Notes: generated from the sequence alone by a model not told the origin. Shown: positions 29,087 through 37,625, counted from the first letter of the stretch. The stretch is DNA of 64,000 nucleotides from Bacteroidota bacterium (GCA_025963715.1 JAOQAG010000050.1:95844-159843), one strand, 5' to 3'. Numbers and translations are program-made.

Positions 29087-29261
29087 GTTCGGGTTGTTGT
29101 TGTATTTTCAGTTTTTCTTCTTCACGCTTTTTACGCCATGCTTTTATTCCTTTGGCGCCTAATGCCAGCAAGCCAAGTGAGCCGTCGGTAGTGATTTTCT
29201 GCGTTTGTTTACCGGGAATATTATTGGTGTTTTCCTTTGTATTTTCGTTGCCTGAACTCAT
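29079..29261 (-). CDS. Small hypothetical protein preceding the fusion gene
   Basis: 60 residues from the ATG at 29261; a longer frame to 29306 is open but starts less plausibly. The Asn/Thr-rich N-terminus (MSSGNENTKENTNN) is followed by a short hydrophobic GSLGLLALGAKGIKAW segment and a charged Lys/Glu/Gln tail. No family recognised. It overlaps the phosphatase-sulfotransferase start by 8 bp, suggesting coupled translation and a shared role. Confidence 0.65.
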   Translation of the reverse strand: MSSGNENTKENTNNIPGKQTQKITTDGSLGLLALGAKGIKAWRKKREEEKLKIQQQPEHE

Positions 29262-29487
29262 TTCTAATAGTTTTGTGTAAAAATATGCTTTTAATAAAAC
29301 CGGCAATCAGTTTTGTTGAATTTCTGAATCGGTTGGCAGACTAGCAATACAGGGCGCGTTATTAACAAAAACGCGATTTATCAACATTTTTAAAATTTAA
29401 TGGCCCAAAAACTTGCTTTGTGTAGGGTTTCTGTTATAATTTAGTAACAACTAAAAAAATTATTGTCTAACCCCAAAACTCAAAAAA

Positions 29488-29763
29488 ATGAACAAAGCAG
29501 AATTAGTGGATGCTATCGCAGCAGAAACAAAAATGACCAAAGCAGATTCACAAAGAGCATTAGATGCATTTGTTAACGCAACTACAAAAGCACTTAAAAA
29601 AGGTGACAGAGTAGCGTTAGTAGGTTTCGGTTCTTTCTCAGTTTCTAAAAGAGCTGCACGTAACGGTCGCAACCCACAAACAGGAAAAGCAATTAAAATT
29701 GCAGCTAAAAAAGTAGCTAAATTTAAAGCTGGCGCTGAATTAGCAAAAACCGTTAACAAATAG
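29488..29763 (+). CDS. hup: HU-family DNA-binding protein
   Basis: 91 residues, the normal HU length. It has the full family pattern: NKAELVDAIAAETKMTKADS helices, GDRVALVGFGSFSVSKRAAR, the DNA-binding arm around GRNPQTGKAIKIAAKKVAKF with its conserved proline, and a short C-terminal helix. It forms dimers that bend DNA and compact the nucleoid. Upstream, TTTG at 29417 and TAATTTAG at 29437 may be the promoter, although the spacer is short. A strong terminator follows. Confidence 0.96.
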   Translation: MNKAELVDAIAAETKMTKADSQRALDAFVNATTKALKKGDRVALVGFGSFSVSKRAARNGRNPQTGKAIKIAAKKVAKFKAGAELAKTVNK

Positions 29764-29781
29764 TATTTCTATACTACAGTT

Positions 29782-29820
29782 AAAAACCCCGGAGCATATT
29801 GCTCCGGGGTTTTTCTTTTT
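29782..29820 (+). terminator. Rho-independent terminator of the HU gene
   Basis: Arms AAAAACCCCGGAGC/GCTCCGGGGTTTTT, loop ATATT, then CTTTTT. Confidence 0.95.
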
Positions 29821-29854
29821 ATATAATTTTGTGGCTGGTATTATTTAATGAGTA

Positions 29855-30040
29855 TCCGAAACTTTATACCACAAAAAAAAATTTACTTTAAGAACGTCAT
29901 TGCGAGGGCTTTTCGCCCGAAGCAATCTCACACCAGATTATGAACCAGAATGAGATTGCTTCGGGCGAAAGGCCCTCGCAATGATGCGTTGATTAGAATT
30001 TTTTCAATAAAATAGTTATAGCCTGGTATAAACTTTCCGA
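29855..30040 (+). mobile_element. MITE-like element, family 2 (TCCGAAACTTT termini)
   Basis: 186 bp bounded by 17-bp inverted ends: TCCGAAACTTTATACCA (29855-29871) and TGGTATAAACTTTCCGA (30024-30040), two mismatches. Inside is a long palindrome whose arms contain TCATTGCGAGGGCTTTTCGC and GCGAAAGGCCCTCGCAATGA around a short loop. No coding sequence and no clear target duplication. A second copy, inverted, lies at 37416-37600. Confidence 0.75.
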
Positions 30041-30057
30041 TTTCACTTATTATTTTA

Positions 30058-30188
30058 GGTTATGTTGTAGAACATTGTTGTTTATGGAAACAGAAATACT
30101 TTCTTAAGCTGTCATCCCGGGCTTGACCCGGGATGACAGTATTATTTGTGAACATTGTAAAAAAACAACATTTTACTACAACATAACC
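30058..30188 (+). mobile_element. MITE-like element, family 1, short form
   Basis: 131 bp. Ends GGTTATGTTGTAG... and ...CTACAACATAACC are inverted. The flanks carry an 11-bp direct repeat, TTATTATTTTA, at 30047-30057 and 30189-30199. Only one TCATCCCGGGCTTGACCCGG palindrome is inside, so relative to the 192-bp form it has lost the part between the two palindromes. The right duplication overlaps the stop codon of the next gene. Confidence 0.8.
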
Positions 30189-30191
30189 TTA

Positions 30192-30815
30192 TTATTTTAC
30201 AATTTTGATTTTCCCCATCGTCGGTTCCGTATCAATCACCGTATCTTTTTTTATGATCGTATCGTTGGGAGTTTCCACTATTTCTCCTTTGCACATTATT
30301 TCAACATCTACATCTCCCTGCAAAGGCGTGCAGGCAACTTTTCCCTTCGTGGCAACTTTTGAATGTTCGGTAATGATCGTATCGCCTTTGAGCGGATCTA
30401 ACTCTGGAGGCAGCATTCTCGCTGCTGCTGCGGTATCCGTTACAGCAGAAACATGCTCAATGATTTCTCCCTGCTGTGTGCTGCAGCTGAACAGTGTAGT
30501 GCCAAATGCAATAAATACAGCAAATACAAATGCTTTTCTGAACGATAATTTTTTCGGTAATAAATGGATGGGGATCAGCAGATCAATTGGTTTGGGAGTA
30601 CCTTCCAGCTGATCGTTCATAAAACGGCCGCAGATCTTATTCCCGCGCTGCTCCGTTAAAAAATCACGGATCTCTTCCGTTGTTTTTTTTGTAAAATCCA
30701 CCACGGTTTTTGCACATTTCATGCAAAATGAACCTTTTTCGTTTGGTGTCATTTCATTCCAATTCTCGTGGCAGGGCTTCGGAATGCTGATTTTGATCTC
30801 GTTTTGATTTTCCAT
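30192..30815 (-). CDS. Hypothetical protein with N-terminal Cys motif and one membrane helix
   Basis: 207 residues. The N-terminal 70 or so carry a pattern I have seen in other Bacteroidota proteins: PCHENWNEM, then FCMKCAKTVVDFTK, then KICGRF, with four to five cysteines that could bind a metal. One membrane helix (about 91-110, AFVFAVFIAFGTTLF) separates it from a Thr/Asp-rich C-terminal half containing two further cysteines. Function unknown. A family-1 mobile element has inserted at its stop codon, leaving the reading frame intact. Confidence 0.75.
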   Translation of the reverse strand: MENQNEIKISIPKPCHENWNEMTPNEKGSFCMKCAKTVVDFTKKTTEEIRDFLTEQRGNKICGRFMNDQLEGTPKPIDLLIPIHLLPKKLSFRKAFVFAVFIAFGTTLFSCSTQQGEIIEHVSAVTDTAAAARMLPPELDPLKGDTIITEHSKVATKGKVACTPLQGDVDVEIMCKGEIVETPNDTIIKKDTVIDTEPTMGKIKIVK

Positions 30816-30942
30816 GGAGTTTTATTTTTCTACTCAGATGCTATGAAAATCAACATTCCATAACAAATTGAAAAAAATAAATCATAAAAAAAGATGAACC
30901 GGACAGCTCATCTTCAAATTTTCAAATCAATACATTTTCAAA

Positions 30943-32184
30943 TTAACTATTTTCCTCCCAGATCATTGATAAATGTATGATCGTGGCAACGGCTTTTTCC
31001 ATGTCCTGCACCGATACCCATTCCAGCTTGGAGTGGAAGGCATGCTCGCCTGCAAAAATATTCGGACAAGGTAATCCCATGTAAGAAAAGCGGGAGCCGT
31101 CGGTTCCACCGCGAATGCTGGACAATACCGGTTCTATACCGGCGCGTTTGATTGCTTCCAGTGCATTGTTTACAATCGAAGGGTTTTTATCCAACACCTG
31201 TTTCATGTTGCGGTATTGTTCTTTTACCACAAAATCAAATGTCGTTTTCGGGTAATTTTTAATAACGGATCCGGTTAAATTTTTCAGGAAATCTTCCTGC
31301 GTTTTTAAGCTTTCTTCATCAAAAGCGCGGATGATAAATTGCAGTACTGTTTTTTCAATTCCTCCCGAAATGCTTACCGGATGCACAAATGGCTCTTTCT
31401 TTTCGGTGCTTTCCGGACTCATTTTGTCTTTTGGCAATGCAGCAACAATGTCGCTTGCAATTTTAATGGCGCTCTGCATTTTATTTTTTGCAAATCCCGG
31501 GTGCGTGCTTACCCCGTTAATAGTGATTGTTACGCCATCAGCCGAAAATGTTTCGTTTTCAATGTGCCCCAGTTCTTCACCATCGATCGTGTATCCGTAA
31601 TCAGCGCCTAATTTTTTCAGATCCGCTTTGTCTGCACCACGGCCAATTTCCTCATCCGGTGTAAATAATATTTTGATCGTACCGTGTTTTAATTCCGGGT
31701 GTTTCATTAAATGATGCGCTGCATCCATGATCTCCGCAACCCCCGCTTTGTTATCGGCTCCCAGCAAGGTAGTGCCGTCGGTTGTGATAATGTCATTCCC
31801 GATCTGTTTTAATAACGAAGGATGCTCGCTTACACGGATGATCTGCGTTTTATCTGCCGGTAATACAATGTCCCTGCCGTCGTAACGGCTATGTACCTGC
31901 GGTTTTACGTTGGTGCCCGACGAATCCGGCGACGTATCCATGTGCGAGCAAAAACAAATTACGGGAACTTTTTTAGCAGTGGTGCTTTCAATCGTCGCAT
32001 ACACATATCCGTTCTCATCCATGTGCGCATCTTCGATCCCCATTTCTTTTAATTCGTCTACCAGCACTTTTGCTAGGTTTTTTTGCTTTTCGGTAGACGG
32101 ACAAGTAGGCGAATTGGGATCGCTTTGCGTATCTATTTTTACATATTTTAAAAAACGTTCGGTTACTGTATAGTTTATTTTCAT
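30943..32184 (-). CDS. pepT: Peptidase T (tripeptide aminopeptidase)
   Basis: 413 residues, the standard PepT length. M20-type zinc sites are visible: FCSHMDTSPD (His, Asp), TLLGADNKAGVAE (bridging Asp), the catalytic FTPDEEIGRGAD (Glu-Glu), TIDGEELG (Asp) and the late GEHAFHSKLEWV (His). The dimerisation insert begins near VTITINGVSTHPGFAKNKM. It is a cytosolic enzyme releasing N-terminal residues from tripeptides. Confidence 0.97.
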   Translation of the reverse strand: MKINYTVTERFLKYVKIDTQSDPNSPTCPSTEKQKNLAKVLVDELKEMGIEDAHMDENGYVYATIESTTAKKVPVICFCSHMDTSPDSSGTNVKPQVHSRYDGRDIVLPADKTQIIRVSEHPSLLKQIGNDIITTDGTTLLGADNKAGVAEIMDAAHHLMKHPELKHGTIKILFTPDEEIGRGADKADLKKLGADYGYTIDGEELGHIENETFSADGVTITINGVSTHPGFAKNKMQSAIKIASDIVAALPKDKMSPESTEKKEPFVHPVSISGGIEKTVLQFIIRAFDEESLKTQEDFLKNLTGSVIKNYPKTTFDFVVKEQYRNMKQVLDKNPSIVNNALEAIKRAGIEPVLSSIRGGTDGSRFSYMGLPCPNIFAGEHAFHSKLEWVSVQDMEKAVATIIHLSMIWEENS

Positions 32185-32383
32185 GTAGTTTCGGGTTTGA
32201 TGTTTGGTGTTTTGAGTTTCGTACTGGTTGTTTTATCCTTTGCCAATTGTCTATTGCTTTTTATTTCTTTTTTATTTGTCTATTGTCTACTGCCAATTGC
32301 CTTTTTATTTCTCTTTCTTCTTTCCACGAATTACAGTATTTTTGCGCAGAATTCAAAACAAAAAATAGCACATTCACATTTCA

Positions 32384-32851
32384 ATGAAATACAAACGCTT
32401 AACCTCTGAAGAATTACAGGCACTGGAACCCGACTTTATCAATTTTCTTGCATCCATGCAGATCACCGGCCCGGATTGGGAGAAAATGAAAAGCAATGAA
32501 AATGCAAAAGCGAACGAGCTGATCGATGTGTTCAGCGATGTAGTGTACGATAAAGTATTGAGCAAGATCATGTACCTGGAATACCGCGATTCAAAAACAT
32601 TGAATATTTTTTATTGCGGTCCGGAAAAAGTGCAGCTGGTTGGATTGAGAGTGAAGGAGCACAGCACGCTTGACCTTACAGTGCCGGATGTATTGCATCA
32701 ATGGAATGAAAATAATAATGGCGCTGTTACGGTGGTACGTTCGGAAAAAAAATATGTGGAAGACAAACAAACGGAAGTGTTTGAATTGTTGCAAAACGGT
32801 TGTTTGATCACAGATGATACACTATTTAAAACACTAAATTCTATCGCCTGA
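32384..32851 (+). CDS. Conserved hypothetical protein (DUF6495-like)
   Basis: 155 residues, soluble, no signal peptide. The opening MKYKRLTSEELQALEPDFIN and the motif DWEKMKSNENAKANELIDVF, followed by YDKVLSKIMYLEYRD, match a small family common in Bacteroidota which I recall as DUF6495. Function unknown. A -7-like TATTTTTG box lies at 32337-32344, 39 bp upstream of the ATG. Confidence 0.75.
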   Translation: MKYKRLTSEELQALEPDFINFLASMQITGPDWEKMKSNENAKANELIDVFSDVVYDKVLSKIMYLEYRDSKTLNIFYCGPEKVQLVGLRVKEHSTLDLTVPDVLHQWNENNNGAVTVVRSEKKYVEDKQTEVFELLQNGCLITDDTLFKTLNSIA

Positions 32852-32857
32852 TTTTCA

Positions 32858-33180
32858 GCCACAGATTCACAGATTTTTTTAAATTAAAAAAAAGAATTAC
32901 ACCGATACTATGTTGCATCTAAGTAATTCTTTATCTGAGAAATTTTATTGAAATTTTTGGTTATGTTGTAGGAAAATGTTTATTTTACCTGATATTTCAT
33001 TTCGATTTGTCATCCCGGGCCTGACCCGGGATCTCATAAATGTTTGCAGAATGTAGACGGTTTTTAATTGGCAGATCCCGGGTCAGGCCCGGGATGACAG
33101 CTCAGGAGAGTATTTCTGTTTCCATAACAACATTGTTCTACAACATAACCAAATTTTTTAATCTGTGAATCTGTGGCTTC
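32858..33180. repeat. CCACAGATTCACAGATTTTT inverted repeat interrupted by a mobile element
   Basis: The left arm (32861-32880) and right arm TTTTTTAATCTGTGAATCTGTGG (33154-33176) are complementary. Between them, after AATTACACCGATA-type sequence, sits the family-1 MITE at 32959-33150. Uninterrupted relatives of this hairpin lie at 38350-38440, 51634-51840 and (half) 57938-57957. Confidence 0.8.
32959..33150 (+). mobile_element. MITE-like element, family 1, full-length form
   Basis: 192 bp with inverted ends GGTTATGTTGTAGGAAAATG (start) and CATTGTTCTACAACATAACC (end). An 8-bp flanking duplication, AAATTTTT, lies at 32951-32958 and 33151-33158. Two TCATCCCGGGCCTGACCCGG-type palindromes in inverted orientation lie inside, with no coding sequence. 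Confidence 0.85.
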
Positions 33181-33189
33181 CTGATCCGC

Positions 33190-33759
33190 TTAGTTCTCCT
33201 CGATAATATCTAAAATCTTCTCCAGTTTTTTATCATCGTATTTTCCCGAAGTGGTATATACCACTTTCCCGGTTTTATCAAGTACGAAGAAATAAGGAGT
33301 ATCCCTTTTCTGAAAATCAAGCTCGTCTTTATACGTTTTTCCGCCATCATAAAACAACAGGTAGGGGTATAATTCCTTGTCTGTTTTTGCTTTGATCTTA
33401 TCCTTCGATTGTTTGCTTGCCAGCTGGTTAAAACCGGTAAACATCGGTACAAAATAAAGATTCACATCGTAATCCACATGTACATCAAACACATCCGCTT
33501 TGGAAGCATCCACCTTGCCGATAAATTTATTGTAGATCGGGTCGATCCAGGTTTTCAGATCGTTTTCTGCCGCCGTGCTGAATGCCATTCCCAGCAAGGT
33601 ATATTTCCCTTTTGTATCGGCCGGTAAATGCACTTCTTTGTCGTTGTAATTTTCGCACACCATGTCCGGGAACGGTTTCCCGATAGCGCCGCTTTTTATA
33701 GTTGTAAAGCTTACTGCAACAGTAGTAACAATAAGCAATGAAAGGATGATTTTTTTCAT
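33190..33759 (-). CDS. Secreted thioredoxin-fold protein without a CxxC site
   Basis: 189 residues with an N-terminal signal or anchor (1 to about 17). The strand-helix order (KGKYTLLGMAFSTAAENDLKTW, TPYFFVLDKTGKVVYTTSGKYDDKKLEKIL) is thioredoxin/AhpC-like, with the cis-proline region at DTPYFFVLD. The CxxC pair is replaced by SxxA, so it should lack redox activity. It may act as a chaperone or binding protein. It lies 6 bp downstream of the thiamine-binding-type gene in the same direction. Confidence 0.75.
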   Translation of the reverse strand: MKKIILSLLIVTTVAVSFTTIKSGAIGKPFPDMVCENYNDKEVHLPADTKGKYTLLGMAFSTAAENDLKTWIDPIYNKFIGKVDASKADVFDVHVDYDVNLYFVPMFTGFNQLASKQSKDKIKAKTDKELYPYLLFYDGGKTYKDELDFQKRDTPYFFVLDKTGKVVYTTSGKYDDKKLEKILDIIEEN

Positions 33760-33765
33760 GATCTT

Positions 33766-34035
33766 TTATTTTAAAATGTCCGGTAATTTTTCTTTGGTCA
33801 GTTCGCTTCCCGCGATCTTTAATAAAAACACCGCTTTCCCGTTTTCGAAATCGCGCTGCATTTCTTCTTTTACCACCTGCATCAGTACATCGTATTCGCC
33901 ATACAGCATGGTGCTCAATCCACCTACTTCAACGCGGATCTTTTTATTTTGTTTTACCCGCTGAATAAAATCGATCACTTTTTGTTCGTAACCGTCGGTG
34001 AGGGCGTACATGCTTATTTCTATCGTCGCAATCAT
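33766..34035 (-). CDS. MTH1187/YkoF-like (DUF77) small protein
   Basis: 89 residues forming a ferredoxin-like fold. The pattern EISMYALTDGYEQKVIDFIQ, then VGGLSTMLYGEYDVLMQVV, is that of the thiamine/HMP-binding DUF77 family (the usual SMYPL and MST.. GdyD motifs). It probably binds a thiamine-related ligand; the role is unproved. It sits 6 bp upstream of the thioredoxin-fold gene in the same operon. Confidence 0.75.
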   Translation of the reverse strand: MIATIEISMYALTDGYEQKVIDFIQRVKQNKKIRVEVGGLSTMLYGEYDVLMQVVKEEMQRDFENGKAVFLLKIAGSELTKEKLPDILK

Positions 34036-34162
34036 AGTAGTTAGTCTTTAGTAATTAGTCGTTAGATAGTAGTAGGTATTAAGTATCAGGTCGTAAGTAT
34101 TGGGTACTGTGTGCAAACATAGTGCGGATATAATCTAAAGACTAACGACTCCCGACTTTAGA

Positions 34163-34765
34163 CTATTTATTAAGCTCCAAAAATACTTTGTCCGCTTTAA
34201 ATTTCTTCGCAGCTTTTCCTTTGCGGATGATCTTTATTTTTATCATCTTATCGCCTATCTGCGTTGCATTTACTACATCCTGGCCGGTGATCACATGTCC
34301 GAAAATACTATAATGTCCGTCCAGCCATGGCGTTGCTAAATGCGTGATAAAAAATTGAGAGCCGTTGGTGTCTGGCCCTGCGTTGGCCATGGCAAGGATC
34401 CCCGGACCGGTAAATTTAAATTCCGGTACAATTTCATCTTTAAATTTATAACCCGGTCCGCCCGTGCCATTACCTGCCGGATCGCCACCCTGGATCATAA
34501 AATTAGCGATCACGCGGTGAAATGTTAATCCGTCGTAATACGGAATACCTTCTGCTTTTGCAGTGTTTTTTATTTTTCCTTCTGCCAATCCTACAAAATT
34601 AGCTACCGTTAACGGCGCTTTTTCAAATTCCAACTGAACAAGGATTACGCCTCTGTCGGTAGTAATTTCGGCATACAAGCCTTTTTCCAGTTTCGGTTTT
34701 TTATTTTTGGCAACAGATGTAAATGCTACCAGTAAGAATGCGAGTGCAAAAAATATTTTTTTCAT
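34163..34765 (-). CDS. Cyclophilin-type peptidyl-prolyl cis-trans isomerase
   Basis: 200 residues with a signal peptide (1-19). Core cyclophilin motifs are present: [51 protein letters not shown] and [15 protein letters not shown]. The catalytic Arg and the GSQFF segment are intact. It should catalyse proline isomerisation during protein folding in the periplasm. Confidence 0.94.
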   Translation of the reverse strand: MKKIFFALAFLLVAFTSVAKNKKPKLEKGLYAEITTDRGVILVQLEFEKAPLTVANFVGLAEGKIKNTAKAEGIPYYDGLTFHRVIANFMIQGGDPAGNGTGGPGYKFKDEIVPEFKFTGPGILAMANAGPDTNGSQFFITHLATPWLDGHYSIFGHVITGQDVVNATQIGDKMIKIKIIRKGKAAKKFKADKVFLELNK

Positions 34766-34887
34766 ACCATTGATTTTTAACGTTTGTAAAGTTAGAATCT
34801 GTAAGCAAACAGCAATACTCTTTTTGAATTTTTTTTATTTTTATTTTCAGCCGCTTACTATTACGTTAAACTGCAGGTTGTTTCTTT

Positions 34888-34931
34888 ACTCCGCCCGAAA
34901 TGACCATGATGATTGTTATTTCGGGCGGAGT
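34888..34931. repeat. Palindromic CTCCGCCCGAAAT repeat
   Basis: Perfect arms CTCCGCCCGAAATGA/TTATTTCGGGCGGAG (last pairs loose) around a 12-base loop. Related arms, CTCCGCTTGAAATGAC and GTCATTTCGAGCGGAG, occur at 39515-39572, and a half copy near 50282. It probably forms a hairpin at the end of transcripts. Confidence 0.7.
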
Positions 34932-35025
34932 AGGGAAAGACATCATTTATCGAATACCTCAATTAATAGAAAAAAAGTGTTGATAAAATAGTATATCATT
35001 TCGGCTGTAACCCGCTTTCCCTTGT

Positions 35026-35033
35026 TATTTTTG
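35026..35033 (+). promoter_or_regulatory. -7 element close to the topB start codon
   Basis: TATTTTTG matches TAnnTTTG and lies only 4 bases before the ATG at 35038, so a transcript from it would be leaderless or nearly so. No good TTTG is found at -33. Confidence 0.4.
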
Positions 35034-35037
35034 AAAC

Positions 35038-37413
35038 ATGAAAGTGTGCATTGCCGAAAAGCCAAGTGTAGCAAAAGAGATTGCCGAAATTGTGGGCGCT
35101 AAACAGCGCAAAGATGGCTATTGGGAAGGAAACGGCTACCAGGTTACCTGGACGTTCGGGCATTTGTGCGAACTAAAGGAGCCGCACGAATACGATTCCG
35201 CTTATCGCGAATGGAACCTCAACATGCTGCCGATCTTACCGGTAAAATTCGGGATCAAATTAAAAAACGACAAAGGAATTGAAAAACAATTCAATACCAT
35301 TTCCACTTTATTTGAAAATGCATCAGAAGTGATCAACTGCGGTGATGCCGGGCAGGAGGGAGAGTTGATCCAACGCTGGGTATTTGCCAAATCCAATTGC
35401 AAAAAGCCAATGAAACGCTTGTGGATCTCTTCACTTACTGAAGAAGCCATCCGCGATGGATTTACAAAGCTGAAAGATGCCAAAGATTACGACAGTCTTT
35501 ATTTTGCAGGCTATTCACGCGCTGCCGCAGATTGGCTGCTGGGTATGAATGCAACGCGCCTGTACACGATAAAATACGGGAACGGCAACAAGCAGGTACT
35601 TTCGATCGGGCGTGTACAAACGCCTACATTAGCCATGATCGTGAACCGCCAGGTAGAAATAAATAATTTCAGATCGGCAGTATTTTTTGAATTAAAAACA
35701 AAATACCGCGATGTGATCTTTAATGCACAATTGGATCGTTTCCAGGGAGATCAAAAAGCAAAAGCAGAGGAAATGCTTGCTTCCATTAAGGAAGAGCCTT
35801 TTGAGATTAATCTCGTAGAAACAAAAAAAGGAAAAGAATCACCACCGCGTTTGTTCGATTTAACTTCCCTGCAAGTGGAATGCAATAAAAAATTTGGCTT
35901 TTCTGCGGATGATACATTAAAAACAATTCAGAATTTATACGAGAAAAAACTGGTAACCTATCCGCGTGTGGATACCACTTATTTACCGGATGATATTTAT
36001 CCGAAGATCGGCGGCGTTATGCGCAGTATGGTCAATTACCAGGCATTGGTAAATCCTTTGTTAGCCGAACCGATCCGGAAATCGAGCAAAGTATTTGACG
36101 ATAAAAAAGTAACGGATCACCACGCCATTATTCCAACCGATGTGCGTGCACAGGGGTTGATGGGTGCAGAAGCGAATGTGTATGATGTGATCGCGAAACG
36201 CTTTATTGCCGCATTTTACAAAGATTGTGAAGTATCAAATACTACTGTATTGGGTGCGGCAAAACAAATTGAATTTAAAGCCACCGGGAAACAAATTCTG
36301 GATGCCGGTTGGCGCATTGTATATAACAAGGAAGCGCTGGATGAGGATGAAAAAGAAGAGATCCAGATACTGCCTGAATTTGTGCAAGGCGAAAAAGGCC
36401 CGCACGAAGCATATTTAGCGGAAGGGAAAACCACGCCGCCAAAAGCATACACCGAAGCAACCTTGCTGCGTGCAATGGAAACGGCCGGAAAACAAGTGGA
36501 GGACGAGGAACTGCGCGATCTGATGAAAGATAACGGGATCGGACGGCCTTCTACACGTGCCGCCATTATTGAAACATTGTTCCGCCGCAATTACATCCGG
36601 CGCGAACGCAAGAATCTCATCGCAACGATTACCGGCATGGAACTGATCCATACCATCAATAACGAATTGTTGAAATCGGCGGAAATGACCGGTAACTGGG
36701 AGTTTAAGATCCGCCAGATCGAAAAAGGCGAATACCAGGCCGATGCTTTTTTACAGGAAATGAAACAAATGGTAAGCGACCTGGTGGCGCAGGTAAAAGC
36801 AGAATCGGGAAAACGCATTACTGTTGAAACGGCTGAAACGGTGGAGAAACAGAAAGCAGTAGCTGAAAAAGTAACCTGTCCGAAATGCAAAACAGGAACA
36901 ATGCTCAAAGGAAAAACCGCCTTCGGTTGCAGCAATTTTAAAAACGGCTGTGATTTTAAAATCCCATTCGAGCTGATGGGTAAAAAATTATCCGACAGCC
37001 AGATCACGGCACTTGCCGATAAAGGAAAAACGCCTGTGATCAAGGGATTTGAAATGGGTGGAGCAAAAAAAGACGGCATTCTTAAATTAACAAGCTCATT
37101 TAATATTGAGTTCGAAGAAAAAGAAGCCGCTGCTCCAAAAGCAAAAAAAGAAAGCGGGCCGCAGGCTTGTCCGAAGTGCAAAACCGGGAATGTGCTGAAA
37201 GGCAATTCCGCTTACGGCTGCAGCAACTGGAAAAACGGTTGTAATTTCCGCCTGCCGTTTGAATTTGCCGGAAAAAAATTAAGTGATGCGCAGATCCAGG
37301 CCTTGCTTAAAAAAGGTGAAACGCCTGAAATAAAAGGACTCCTGAAAGACGGCATCAAAGTCAACGGTAAGTTGAAGTTGGATGAAAACGGTACTTTAAT
37401 TCTTGTTAATTGA
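35038..37413 (+). CDS. topB: DNA topoisomerase III (type IA)
   Basis: 791 residues. The toprim domain starts MKVCIAEKPSVAKEIAEIVG and has NCGDAGQEGELI. The breakage-reunion region shows SIGRVQTPTLAMIVNRQ and the nucleophilic tyrosine in KKLVTYPRVDTTYL, followed by HHAIIPTD and DNGIGRPSTRAAII. The C-terminus has two copies of a zinc-like module (TCPKCKTGTMLKG...GCSNFKNGCDFKIPF and ACPKCKTGNVLKG...GCSNWKNGCNFRLPF). It relaxes and decatenates DNA. The start in the ATG at 35038 is fixed by the toprim motif. Confidence 0.95.
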   Translation: MKVCIAEKPSVAKEIAEIVGAKQRKDGYWEGNGYQVTWTFGHLCELKEPHEYDSAYREWNLNMLPILPVKFGIKLKNDKGIEKQFNTISTLFENASEVINCGDAGQEGELIQRWVFAKSNCKKPMKRLWISSLTEEAIRDGFTKLKDAKDYDSLYFAGYSRAAADWLLGMNATRLYTIKYGNGNKQVLSIGRVQTPTLAMIVNRQVEINNFRSAVFFELKTKYRDVIFNAQLDRFQGDQKAKAEEMLASIKEEPFEINLVETKKGKESPPRLFDLTSLQVECNKKFGFSADDTLKTIQNLYEKKLVTYPRVDTTYLPDDIYPKIGGVMRSMVNYQALVNPLLAEPIRKSSKVFDDKKVTDHHAIIPTDVRAQGLMGAEANVYDVIAKRFIAAFYKDCEVSNTTVLGAAKQIEFKATGKQILDAGWRIVYNKEALDEDEKEEIQILPEFVQGEKGPHEAYLAEGKTTPPKAYTEATLLRAMETAGKQVEDEELRDLMKDNGIGRPSTRAAIIETLFRRNYIRRERKNLIATITGMELIHTINNELLKSAEMTGNWEFKIRQIEKGEYQADAFLQEMKQMVSDLVAQVKAESGKRITVETAETVEKQKAVAEKVTCPKCKTGTMLKGKTAFGCSNFKNGCDFKIPFELMGKKLSDSQITALADKGKTPVIKGFEMGGAKKDGILKLTSSFNIEFEEKEAAAPKAKKESGPQACPKCKTGNVLKGNSAYGCSNWKNGCNFRLPFEFAGKKLSDAQIQALLKKGETPEIKGLLKDGIKVNGKLKLDENGTLILVN

Positions 37414-37415
37414 AA

Positions 37416-37600
37416 TCGGAAAATTTATACCAAGCTTATAACTGTTTTATTAAAAAGTTTTAATCAACGCGTCATTGCGAGGGCTTTTCGCCCGAAGCAA
37501 TCTCACACCGGTGTATAATCCAGAATGAGATTGCTTCGGGCGAAAAGCCCTCGCAATGACGTTCTTAAAGTAAATTGTTTTTATGGTACAAAGTTTCGGA
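37416..37600 (-). mobile_element. MITE-like element, family 2, inverted copy
   Basis: 185 bp starting two bases after the topB stop codon. Ends TCGGAAAATTTATACCA (37416-37432) and TGGTACAAAGTTTCGGA (37584-37600) are inverted repeats with three mismatches. The internal palindrome has the same TCATTGCGAGGGCTTTTCGC arms as the copy at 29855. No coding sequence or clear target duplication. Confidence 0.75.
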
Positions 37601-37625
37601 GTACTCAGTAATTTTTAAAAGAAAA

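Noticed and set aside
30123..30362. A 79-residue frame starting inside the family-1 element
   Set aside because: It begins in the palindrome and runs antisense to the Cys-motif gene; no support.
33190..33759. Call as an active thiol-disulfide oxidoreductase (TlpA-like)
   Set aside because: The CxxC residues are absent, so only the fold is claimed.
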